The translations under genes and the position numbers were made by a program. DNA of 64,000 nt. Source: Beaufortia kweichowensis. Taxonomy: Eukaryota > Chordata > Actinopteri > Cypriniformes > Gastromyzontidae. Below the pieces are notes generated by a model. The model was not told the DNA's origin. It saw nothing but the letters and a program-made list of their open reading frames with translations, and made no database searches. Below are positions 1-11,300 of this stretch, one piece after another. Each line of letters starts with the position of its first letter. Within the stretch, counting starts at the first letter, position 1. The stretch covers positions 5,008,881 through 5,072,880 of the forward strand of contig CM032797.1 of NCBI GenBank assembly GCA_019155185.1, read 5' to 3'.

Positions 1-3000
1 TTGTATATGATTGAATACAAACACCGGACACATTTAAATTCTTTCTCTTGTTTTTTAATTAATAGTATAATGTTTCCATAGCAACAATGCAATAGCTCAT
101 TGCTCTGTTACTCTTGAAAATGAGCGTCATTATGTCTATTGGCCATACAGGGTTTTATTTTAGTAGGTGAATTAGTTTTAAACAGCCAAAAGAATTACAG
201 TATTTAAATGTTATTGTATGTATTATGAAATATAAAGACCTATATTTAATAGTAACTTTTTCACAATGTTGTTGTTTGATTTTAAGAGTATTAATAAATA
301 TGTAGTTTTCAAATATAAAATAATTGTAAGTCAGGCTGCTGTTTGTATTTTTTCTGACGGTCTCTTTGAAAACAAAAACAATTGAACGCAAAGGTGTAGA
401 TATCATTATATCAGACATTATGATCAAGTCATTTAAGTTCCCTTATAGTTTCCTATGTGACAATCACATTGAATGCTGGGTTTTCAATCATCAGCCCAAC
501 ATTAATATTAATTATCATGTGCTTATAAATCCAGACTGATCCTGGACCCGATACATACATTTTCAAGCCACTGATCAGCAGTTTAAAAAACCCTTTCATG
601 GGTAATGTGTAAGCGCTGATGTGTGTTTACATAGTTGAGTTGTGTACTTTATTTGTGATGAATGGCTGGATCCTTAAAGGTTTTAAATTTGCCATTGTAG
701 AGACTTTAAATCAATTTAGTTTTAATGCACTCAATTCAAGAGAGAAGAATTACAGAATCTGACTTCAATTTAGACACAGACTGATCTGAAACTTAATTAA
801 CTCTGATTATAATTTTTAGATCATTAGAAAAGTTCTGTGTGTTTCCCCATGTGTTCCTCTTTATTCCATCATGTATGTGATTTGTAACCCACTTGTCTTT
901 AGCACATGTGATAAGCACAAACTCTGCTTAGATGCAGGTTTTCTCCTTTTGCTTTTGCTGCTGTTCACATTTTGTGTTAGCTGTGTTTTAAGCTTTACCA
1001 TTCCCTGTATTATAACAATAATAAAACTATATTCAACCTAATGTCTGCTCATTTTGTGCTCACTGTGTGACCGAACACAAGAAAAAAGGTTATTTTGGAT
1101 ATTCTTACTTCATCCCACTTTGCTTTTGCTTGAGACTATTAGTATTTACTTCACTTGTGAAATGTCTTTGTGTGCAGTATGGTAGTATTATGACATATGT
1201 GCACATGCATACTCATAATAGGGCTAATATGCAAATTAGGATGTACCCTTGATGTCTTATTGTGCATCCTAATAAAACGGTCTGGATTAAACTGTATTCA
1301 TATTCCCAAACACTCCCTGTATCCAAGACAAACCCTGAAATCATGGGCACTTCACATGCACCAATGTGTCCTCTTCTTGACCCAGGGGGATTATGGGTAA
1401 ATGTTAAAGTATTGACTTTTCTCTGACCTTCTGACTCTTTCGTCCTCTGTCATCTACCCTCTCTACTTCTGTACTGCTGAGTTCAGTATTTTATCGTAAC
1501 TTTCCTGCTTTTTTGGCACACGTATAATTTAAAACCATTTAAAGACGGTTGTTTTCTTTAAAGGGCATTCAGGTGAAAGATGACTAAATTGTACGCATTA
1601 TGTGTCTTTATCTTGAAACTATGTTACTTGGTAACAATGTAAGTTACTCTAACCATCATAAATGTGTATGATATAAAATAATTTATACTTATTAATGCTC
1701 AAAGCGGTTGCTGCACCACTGCACAGTTTGAGAAAAAAATATTATTTTTTGTTTTAAATTATATAAATAAAAAGTATGAACTTATTAATAAGCATAATAT
1801 AGGTTCTTCAAGCTTATTGAATCAATTCTCTATTTATGATTAGCTCTGCAGTCCTGAGATGGGATGTGTCGTAATGCCTGGCAGGAGCACTAGGTGGCAG
1901 TGCTTAGAGTTTGGCTCAGTGCAGAGATTCATCATTTCACTATTCTACATAGTAACAGACCTACAGATCTGTATTAAGCCCCAAAGCTCAGTAGGGTTGT
2001 CTTTGAAAGGCTTATATCCAGGCCCACACTGCAGAAAGCTCTGCAGAATTGAAAAGCACATCACTGACAAAGTTCTGCATATTCTTCGCTTTTTGCATGT
2101 TTGTTTATTAATATCTTGCATTTTGCAAATTATTTATGAATAATTTGGATGAAATGTTGTTGGGTGAAGTTTTATATAATTAGGGCCATTTTACATTTGT
2201 GCGTTCCTGCAGAATCCCACACATATACCCTTCAGAAACGGCAAAAACATCTGCAGACACCAACCTGAGAAGTAGCGTAGAAACATTCATTTTCATCACA
2301 TATTTCTTCCTCTTTTTCTCTTCCTGTCCTTGTTTATCCTTCTCATTACAATACTGACATATTTATTATACGTATGCTTTTTCAGAAGCCACGTAAGACT
2401 AATTTTAATAGGTATTTTAATTTTTTTTAAACGTCTTAGTTAAAAAGCAATGCATGCCAATGTGCAAATGTAATTCCAGTTAATTCCTCCACTTGCATCT
2501 ATAATTTGTGTCTCATTACTTTATACATATATTTAAGGACACATGCACGAAACAAACATATTATTCTCTGTTGTTTTGAGAATTGTGTATAAAAGCTAGT
2601 GATTATGGGGGAGTTTGCATGCAAACAACATCTTTCTCTCTCTATCTCTACGGATTGTCACAGTGGATAGTGCTCACACCGTGCTGATCTGATCAAGAGC
2701 ACCAGGATTTCTGGGTCAGTGTTTCATGGTGAGGAGGTGTGTGTATTTGTGTGTATAGGCTGGTCCCTGAGTAAAATCTATGTGCTATTAAATGCACAAG
2801 AGCTAGACTGGTTGATGTTTTCCAGCTAAAGTACAATAAGACTAATTTTAAGACAGACACAGATCGCTTCAGATTTTGGCCCACGGTTTAAACCTTGGAT
2901 GGTTTCCATGTCAAAAACACCATTTTACTGTGTAGTTTTGTAAATCACAGAAAATGACATGTTCCAGCAAATGTCTAAATGAAATATGGATTAGTAATCT

Positions 3001-3430
3001 TAAAAATAAAGGTTCTTCATTTATGCTTCATTGCACCTCAAATTCAGTTTGTGTTAATGGTAAACACTGTAACATCAAGGTCACACTGTGGCAAAATATA
3101 ACAGGCTGATTAATTGAATGCATTCACTGTGAGTAACTTTGGTGTTTAAATGTGATTATTTGTGTTTCAAAAGGAAGAATTATTATAAAGACTAAAGATT
3201 TTATGCTGTATAGACTTGTTGGAGTCTTTGTTGTTGGAGATCTTTGGAGGATATAAAAGTTCTTGAGGTTACTTCAGGTTAACGTTTTTGGGGTTCTTTA
3301 ATCCTTTAGGACATACAATAAAATTGAGTAAAAAAGTACTTTACACGACTCTAATAAGGCTCTTCTATAAGGATGTGAAACACTTTGAGGTTACAAGACG
3401 AGGCTTTATTTTCTAAGAAGGTACACATAC
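1..3430. other. Upstream spacer, no gene recognised
   Basis: AT-rich DNA with no open frame that looks coding on either strand. The longest frames here are under 100 codons, low in complexity and without family resemblance or splice-site support. It ends at the CpG-rich block that begins the JCAD promoter. It may hold distal regulatory DNA or the far end of an upstream neighbour, but nothing in the sequence lets me say so. Confidence 0.6.
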
Positions 3431-4340
3431 ACCTGGAAGGAGTCGAGCTGCGCTCACAGTAGAGCAAACATCAGAGAGACATCAGAGCGCACTCGCCACC
3501 ATGGCAGGCTCCGCATTAGCGCTCGCGTCCAGAGCTCCACCAAACGCCAAAGCGAGCAGCAACTGCGCGCATGTCTGACTCGAACGCATCGATGTTGCAA
3601 GGCAAGCGGAACGTAAACTTCGCGCACACTTTGGGAGAAACCATTTAGCAACGCTGTTTTTCCCCGCCTTCCGCTCGGTGAGGAGGAGAGCCGGCCCGCC
3701 GCTGTAGGCATGCTCAGCTGAAGGGTCTTGCAGTTGCAGCCGCTCGCAGCCACTGACGCCGGGCGCAGGCGAACTGCGACGGCCGCGCCAAACGAGCACC
3801 AGGTAAGACGCGTGGTTTTTAAACGCCATTCGAGCGTTTCGCTGCGTTTGATCTGAGGGCAGGTTGTGCCTGCGTGCGTTTTCTGTTTAGGAGCGGTGTG
3901 TGTTTTCCCCTCTAAGGCGAAGCGCTTCTTGATAAACACACGCTGAAGCCAGAAACGCAAACGCGTCTCCCATGCAAAAAATCATTCCGAGCACCGGGTT
4001 TAAGGTGCGAATCTAGGCCGTTTGCGTGTTTATGTTGATATGGGAGGAATGTGCGAAAATTGACATGAGATTATGACAGCAGCGCGCTCACTTTCTGCAA
4101 TGTGATTTCTGTACCTGCGGCGTTGCGTCGCGCGTGCGTGCGCTATTTTGGCATGGGCTCGGCGCATCGCTCGCTGACTTTTAAAGCTCATTCTTGAGAG
4201 GCCTGTTTGATGTATACTGTGGCACACACACTGCAGTATGGCTTTGCCAGCATAGCACGTTTGTGATGCTGATGCTGCTGATGGTGTAGGTCACATTACG
4301 CGCTCGTACGCACCTTCGCCGCGCGCGCGTGTCTGTGGCG
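3430..4340 (+). promoter_or_regulatory. JCAD: CpG-island promoter of JCAD
   Basis: Base composition changes sharply here from AT-rich flanks to GC-rich, CpG-dense sequence, with many CG dinucleotides and GCGCGC runs near 4320. This is the usual look of a vertebrate CpG-island promoter. A strong splice donor (CAG|GTAAGA, intron starting 3803) lies inside it and fits a noncoding first exon of the downstream plus-strand gene. Antisense open frames across the block follow from its GC richness and are not treated as genes. The exact transcription start is not visible. Confidence 0.6.
3690..3802 (+). other. JCAD: JCAD exon 1 (5'UTR), start uncertain
   Basis: The 3' boundary is supported by the donor CAG|GTAAGA at 3802/3803. 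The next matching acceptor is TTTCTGTGTTTCAG|T at 7799/7800, just upstream of the JCAD start codon. The 5' edge given is a placeholder within the CpG island, because no TATA box or initiator fixes it. There is no coding potential in frame with JCAD, so this is taken as untranslated leader. Confidence 0.45.
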
Positions 4341-4479
4341 CAGTGGACGCCTTCAGCGAAATGAAATAAGTGTGAGGTGGAAATTGCGTTTGAGTTGGGA
4401 TACTTGCTTTGATATTAAGATACGATCCCATAGAGGGGAACGGGTTATGCGTTTGGGTGTTACTCTGCCCATCGACCCA

Positions 4480-4481
<2 letters not shown>

Positions 4482-4533
<52 letters not shown>
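4482..4533. repeat. (CT)26 microsatellite
   Basis: Uninterrupted CT dinucleotide tract of 52 bases just downstream of the JCAD CpG island, in intron 1. It is likely to vary in length between alleles. A GAGA-type chromatin role is possible but cannot be inferred from sequence alone. Confidence 0.95.
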
Positions 4534-4535
<2 letters not shown>

Positions 4536-6528
4536 TAAGTTCTTAATGAATTCTGGTATAGCGGCACATGGTCGTCGTTTCATAGTCTCTGCCTCGGCTC
4601 CTCTTTCATGTTGTCTTCTGCAAAAGTGATGGAAGTGTGATGGATTTTCTCACCTGCTTGTATGCTGACGGAAGCTATACCTGTCTGGTGTACACTAGAG
4701 AATCGAGAAGTGCCTGTATCTTATGTGTGTGTGTGCACAGAGAACAATTCTATTGCTCAGAGATTGCTCTTTCATATCTCATGTCTTCTTTCAAGTTCCC
4801 AGATTTTTTTCCCTATAAATTGATGTAAAAAATTAATAGAGACACACACATGACAACTGTGGGGTTTCATTTTATAAATATATAATGTGGATTGCATAGT
4901 TTAGATCATTTTGTTTGGGATAAAACTGATGAGAAATGTTTCAGTAGAAATGAAAATCTCTGCTCTTGCAGATTTCGGTGTCAGAGCTGAGTTTGTGACG
5001 TTGTTAAGATCTCTTGTGAAACTCTGGAGATGATGACGTGTTAGATTACCGCTCTCCAATTTGCTTACCGTTTTATCTCATTTCTATCCAGGACAATCAG
5101 TGTTTGCTTTTGTGGTTTATGGTGACATTTGTAAGCATGTCAAATATTTCGCTGTTGTCAGCTAGGCGTGTAAGGTATATCCCATCTTAATTCTTTATTT
5201 TATAAACATATTTTTTGCATTTACAATGTAATGCAGATAGATTTGTATTGTCCTTTAATAGCACCTATTTAAAGTTAAGTCATTAAACTTGTGCTGTGTA
5301 AGCTGTGTTGTTTGATTTTGTCATATTACATGCAAAAACGTTCATTTAATGAGCAATGTTAAATTAAAGCTTATATTAAGTGAAAAAAATAATTTACTTG
5401 CATGCATCTGTACATCTGACACCCGTTAGTAGTGAGCAAGTCGATATATTAGTGTGACCCAAGATTTCAAAATGAAAGCATTTTACCCTTGATCTGATAA
5501 ATTTTGTCGTATCAGTGTTTTCTGAAGTCTCCCTCTGGGATACAGTCAATAGTTGTAATTATGAACCTCCATTCCAGTGGTGATGCTGTAGCACTCTCAT
5601 ATTCTATCAACATGAGGCAGCAACACCCCTTTTTCTACCCAGCAACACCGATGTGCTATCATTGACAGCAGTTGTCATGGTCAAATCACACTTTGACTAG
5701 TGCTGTCGCTCTTCCCTGATCTTTACCACCGAATATGAAGCATTACCGCGGGCTTGACACAGTCATCCTGCCATTGTACCTGCATTCATATTCATTTTGA
5801 TCAGAATGCTGTTTTAAAGGGAGGTGCCTGATTTTAACTGTGTCATAGACTCTTAGAGAGAGGAAACAGTGTATCGTTCAGCATTTCTTTTTCTTTTTGT
5901 TTAGTCTTGTTTTAGTCTGGCTGGTAGTTAGTTGTGGTTACAGATAAATGTGTGATCACTTTTAAATGCATGTGATTGGCTGCTCACAGTGATGATGTCA
6001 CTCCTGTATACACCAATCAGAGTTACAGCTGGCATGGGAAAGGTATTTTCAACCTCACTGTAATTTCATCATTGTGTTTAGGACATGTACGTAGGATTTA
6101 AAAGCATAAGGTGCTGCATTAGGAAGAGCGACCCACAAAGACATTTTGTTTTTTAAAGGAACAGCAAACTACATGCAATGTATATTTTCGTAATGTTATG
6201 CAGGTGGTTTTGTGGTATCATTAAAGATTAAAAAAAGAATTTGAATACATTTGAATGAATCTGGCAACCCACAAAACACTATAAGCCTTTAAAAAACACA
6301 TGCACGTATTTTGAGCAGAGGTCACACAGAGGTCAGATGTGTGTTTGTGTTGACAAGGGAAAGTGCAGGGATGCTAAGCAGACATCTGCCTAGTTAGAGC
6401 AGGATCTAGTCAAAGCCTCAAGCGTAGCTGGCGGTGTTACACGTCTTACTGTGAATTCAGCCGGACCGTGTGCCTCATCAAATTGATCTGAGTATTTCCC
6501 AAAAAAACAAGATTTTGTTTAGGGAGTC

Positions 6529-6553
6529 ACACACACACACACACACACACACA
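6529..6553. repeat. (AC)n microsatellite
   Basis: Perfect AC dinucleotide tract in JCAD intron 1. Confidence 0.9.
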
Positions 6554-7799
6554 TACATGCATGTAAAGATGCACATAGCTTCTGCAGAGTATTATGAGTC
6601 AAGGTCATTGTCCCTGTTTTTCTTCAAGTGTGGTTCAAGGTCAAGTTAAGGTCACGGCTGGGATCAAAGGTTACCGCTGGGGTATATTTAGCAGCATGGT
6701 GTGGTTTGGTTATTTTTAGTTACCATGGGAACAGAGGCAGCTTTGTTTTTCTCAGTAATGTAGATGAAGAGCTTTCATATGTTTAGATAATCATAGGTCT
6801 GATATTTTCTGTATGTATGATCTGTAATCTTTACATTTGTCTATTAAATGTACATGATTGTTGAAGAATGTCGCTGGTATTCTGGGCACTTATTTTGCTG
6901 TTTCACATGGTCAACATGAAATATTATTTTTTCTTTCAATGTTTTTAGAAATGTGGTAAATAATGCAGTACACATTATGGTATGGCTGGGTGAATATATA
7001 GAAATTTGGCATTATATTTGTAATTAGTTTGTGGTGACTTTGCACAATATGTCTAATATTTTATTACGCTTTTATTTAGCCATTAACTTTTGTACAGGCC
7101 TATATCCTTCCTTATTTTACACTTCAAAAGCATTTGAGATACTTTAATATGTTTTAATAGTGTCTCTGATTTAAATATAAAGTGAAAAGCCAAGCATATT
7201 GACCCGGACTAGCCGTTTGTCTGACCGCTGGTAGACTTGTTTGTCATTATTTTTACATTACTATTTTTGATTATTATTAGTATTATTTATTGGTGCAATT
7301 ATGTTTGATAATATTTCACATACAGTTTACGTTGGATAAGTTTGATTCATTTCCATCAGTCAAAATTAGTCAACAAATTAGCTCATCATATATTGGTGTT
7401 CATAGGAAGTAAAAAAAAAAACATGTCTTTGCCAATTTTTCACTGCTAGTTCTACTTACTGCATTAAGCATTTGTAATTAAATGTAATTAAATTTGATCA
7501 AGTTATATATCTATCTGTAAATCATTATTTTATGCTATTTCATAATGCATAAGTATTTATGAAATTGAATAATTGAATGTGAAAATCATTTCTGCAGCTT
7601 TGCATTTTCTCTTGAACAGTATGTTCATGCTTGTATAATCTGCTGATAGGGTGTGGTCACACAGAATCCATAGAATGCTGTATGTAGGTTTAAACTTTCA
7701 TGTGCTCAAGCAAGAAGCTGATGAGACTCTGCAGAGCAGATGGTTATTGTTTTAGAGTGAGTCTAATGTTCTCTCTATCTCTCTCTTTCTGTGTTTCAG

Positions 7800-8301
7800 T
7801 GATGGCCTCTGCTGAGCAGCTGTGTCCCCGCCTGCTGCACCAGCACTGCCCATAGGCCACACACACATACACACACACACCTTTAGCCTCCCTTTTCAAC
7901 GCCGTCCCACACACACACACACACACACACACAACCATGTACAGTGTGGAGGACCTGCTGATCTCTCATGGATACAAACTGCCCAGGAGTGGCCCAGCCT
8001 CTTCCGCTTCCTCTGCGCCTTATGACAATCGAAACAACGAATGTCGCCGTGAGAACGTGGAGAACCGGCCTGCTGGTGGTGCTAGTGGCGCTCTGAACGG
8101 ATTCGGGACGGCGGAGGGGGGAGCGGACGGCAGGACGGAAGCGGGCACGGGGGTGTACAGACCGGCACCGGTCAAGGCTTACCCAGAAAACAACAACAAC
8201 ATTAACGAGGGCCATGACAGGATTCAGCGGAGATTGGAGGTTCCTGTTGCCTTCCTTGGTGATCTGCAACCTCTGGGGGATTCTCTCGCTACAGATAGCG
8301 G
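7800..8301 (+). CDS. JCAD: JCAD exon 2: leader end and N-terminus
   Basis: Acceptor TGTGTTTCAG at 7799; donor G|GTAAGT at 8301/8302. Bases 7800-7936 are 5'UTR, and 7937-8301 encode residues 1-121 plus two bases of codon 122, completed by the G at 10693. The N-terminal MYSVEDLLISHGYKL block identifies the family. The rest of the exon (Gly/Ala/Asn-rich) is low in conservation. CA dinucleotide tracts occupy much of the leader, up to the base next to the start codon context. Confidence 0.9.
7802..7855 (+). promoter_or_regulatory. Upstream ORF in the JCAD leader
   Basis: The first ATG of the second exon lies 2 bases after the acceptor. It opens a 17-codon frame (starting MASAEQLCP) that stops at TAG 7853-7855, 81 bases before the JCAD start. 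After splicing its context is G at -3 and G at +4, which is favourable. Such uORFs commonly reduce translation of the main frame or make it conditional; that role is inferred here. Confidence 0.5.
7861..7933. repeat. CA-repeat tracts in the JCAD 5'UTR
   Basis: Two CA-dinucleotide tracts (about 7861-7880 and 7910-7933) separated by a short unique stretch. The second ends three bases before the JCAD ATG. It lies in the mature mRNA leader, so length changes would alter the distance between the upstream ORF and the start codon. Confidence 0.9.
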
Positions 8302-11300
8302 GTAAGTGTGGGTCACATGTTATGAGAGTCACTGCATCTAAATATTGGTATTGAAGTTGAAAAAGATACCCCAAAAATGAAACTTTTCTTTATTTATTTA
8401 CCCTCATGTGGAACACAAACAAAGATATTTTGAGAAATGTCTCTGTGGTTTTGTGTCTATAAAGTGAAAGTAAAAGGAGCCAATGTTGTTTGTTTACCAG
8501 CATTGTGTGTTCTGCATAAGAAAAAAACATAAAACAGGTTTGAAATGACATGAAGATAAATGAATGATGAAAGAAATCTCACTTTTGGGAAAACATCAGA
8601 TTTACGCAATGTGGGCAACGTGCAACTTGGCAGTCAATGCTAATGACTTGTCATTTTTCTGAAGAAAATCTGTGCTTTTATTATCCATGTCTAAAATCTG
8701 CTTGTGCATTTGCAGTTTGGTGATTTCACCAGCAGGTGCTATCAAAGTACTGTTCTAAATCTGGAGTTACAGTGAAACACAGAATGACTCAACCCATTCA
8801 TCTTTTACATGTGAAATTTTGACAACCTACATACACCTTCTTGGCCCTATTGTCAATTACATATTGTGTAAAACTAAACGTAAAACATAAATGTTTTAGA
8901 TTTTAATTCAATTAAGGTGCAGTAAATGAGGTGATAGTACAGTAGATTTGTGCATTTTAAAACAATTGTTGTTTTTAAATTTGCAAACTGCTTTGTCAAT
9001 AAATAATGCACCACTGGCCTAACCCCACCTGCCATCGCAACATTAAGGTTAAATGTGGTTTTAATAATTATGCATATAAAGTACTCAGACTTTTTAATGT
9101 CTGGAGGCAGCATGAATGTATTTACACAACATCACATTTGATGGCAACATTGTATCACATGCTGGACTCATGCAAATAGAAAATAAGCATGTGTTTTGTC
9201 ATGACAGGCTGTCATGGCTCAGCAGTGTGTAAGAGCTTCTTTCCTGTAATGGTTCGTTGTAGAAAGTTTGCTGCTTTTCTCTGAGTTTATGTCAAATGTT
9301 TTATTAATGGATAAAAATGAACCTCCATTACTAGGCCATATGCAGTAGACGTATGCAGTAGATAACCTTAAACTTTGTTAATGACTGGATTCAAGAAAGA
9401 ATATTGATAGTTTAGTGGTACACAGAAAAGGCATAATTAAATAAATATATAAAACAATTCCAAATAATTTCCAAATAACATCACTGTTTTAATATCTTAT
9501 TTGAGCACTTTAATAGCGTCATTGAATATAAACACTTGCATGATGTGCTCAGGTGCTGGGTTTTTGCACAATTTGATATTGTTGTGATTTAAATACATTT
9601 TTGTGAGTAAATAATTGAAATGGAGCACATGTAACTTTAAGTAACACAAACTGCAAGGAAAAATGTTTCATTTAAATTGTACTTGTATTTTAAAACAGAT
9701 GTTTATGGTCATGTACATGTAAAAATCACTGCTCATGTGTATTCATTTGTAGCACAGTGAATTGTATTTGCTGTAGATTTGACTTTTTCAGCCTTCCATT
9801 AGTATTGATGTATTTGCATGGGTGTATAAATGTTGTAATGAGAATAAAAGCTCTGAAACGCTCAAAGCCTCTGTTTTCAGAAAAAAGTAAACTACGGTCA
9901 TACTTTCTGCATTATGATTATTGCAGACATATAAAAATATGTTAAATATAACCATAATAATATACAACTATTTTTTCTGCAATATATTTTTATGACTATT
10001 TTATCAACCAGCGATTTAACCATAAAACATCCGGCTTCTGGGGTGACAATGGATTTGCTTTTTTTAAGCTATGGCCAAGTTTGCAATAGATTGTATAGTT
10101 AAATGACATAAAGCTAATTTCTCACATCTCATGTTCTATGCAAATTAATACATTTTTGTTACATATTGTACATAAGTAATTTAGGTTGTATAATGCAGTT
10201 GTATTTACTCATGCATGTATATCATTTCAGGAAGGATTGAAAGGATACATTGTTATTTCATTTATTTGTGTAGGATAAAAAGTCATGATCCAGTAGTATT
10301 ATTTTATTACAAAATAGCTGTTTTACTATCTTACCAAATTTTTAGATCAGTGTCAACAATCTCTGTGGCATTTATCTGACATGTAGGATCTCACATGGTG
10401 TTAAAACCATATAGATTTTTAAGCTATATAAAGAGGTGGACAAAATATGAAAACAATAAAATAACAGTGATTAACTGATAAAATGACACCACTTTAATAT
10501 TTGTAATCTTTACTTTTCTCTTGTACTTAGCCATACTAAAATGTAAAGCCTTTTTTTGTATAAAAAGCATCCATAGAGGGATGTTAGTGGTAACGGAAAA
10601 TGAAATGCATGTAAAGAAATAAGAAATTACAAAGACATTGCAACATTACAAGTTCTGCTTATATTAATTATCTATATTTGTCTTTTGTCTAGGTTCTATG
10701 ATGCTCCCAGCCTGACATTGTCTGAGCATGCGGATGAGAGGGATCTTTCATTCTGGAGAAGGAGGGGACAGGACTTCAGTGCTCTGTTGGACTATGCTGA
10801 TCCCAGGGAGCTCAGAGTATCTGGAGGATTGTGGCGAGGCCCAGTGCTAGCCGTGGAGGAGCTGAGAGCTGAGAGGCCGCTGGCACGATGGGAGGAAGCG
10901 CCATGGATACGTGAACCAATAGACTCAGGCCCAGAGACTTTACGAGTGACTGGAGAGCGGAAATGCCAGAGCCTTGGGACAGAGGAGTGGCGCCCTGCAG
11001 TGGGCTTAGGCCGGCAGCTATCAGATGGAGAGACTGAACATTGGTCTCTGGAGCAACAGCGCCTTCGGCCAGCAGAGGGTAATGTGTCTGCAGCAGTGCG
11101 AGCCAAGTCACAGTCGCTCCCTCGAGTCCTTTCTCCCGAAGATCCACACTATGGAGAACTGCCTCAGACTGGTGTCCCAAATCAGCCCCCTACACAAAGA
11201 AGCAGCAGCTCTGCTCCATATGGTCGATACCACAGTGAATGGCAAGCAGGAGAGAGGTGGAGTGGTCAGGCACAAAGTCACGGCCCCGCTGCAGTTGTAC

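Larger units (their letters stand above)
3803..7799 (+). other. JCAD: JCAD intron 1
   Basis: GT-AG intron of about 4 kb between the leader exon and the first coding exon. It contains a (CT)26 microsatellite at 4482-4533 and an (AC)n run at 6529-6553. The rest is unremarkable AT-rich DNA. No coding exon was recognised. The open frames over the CT run (polyserine/leucine on one strand, poly Arg-Glu on the other) are simple-repeat artefacts. Confidence 0.5.

Noticed and set aside
3454..3960. Antisense frame of 168 codons over the CpG island
   Set aside because: GC-rich promoter sequence is open by composition. No start support, no splice pattern and no recognised protein.
4353..4629. Frames with poly Ser-Leu and poly Arg-Glu
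   Set aside because: Both come from the (CT)26 microsatellite.
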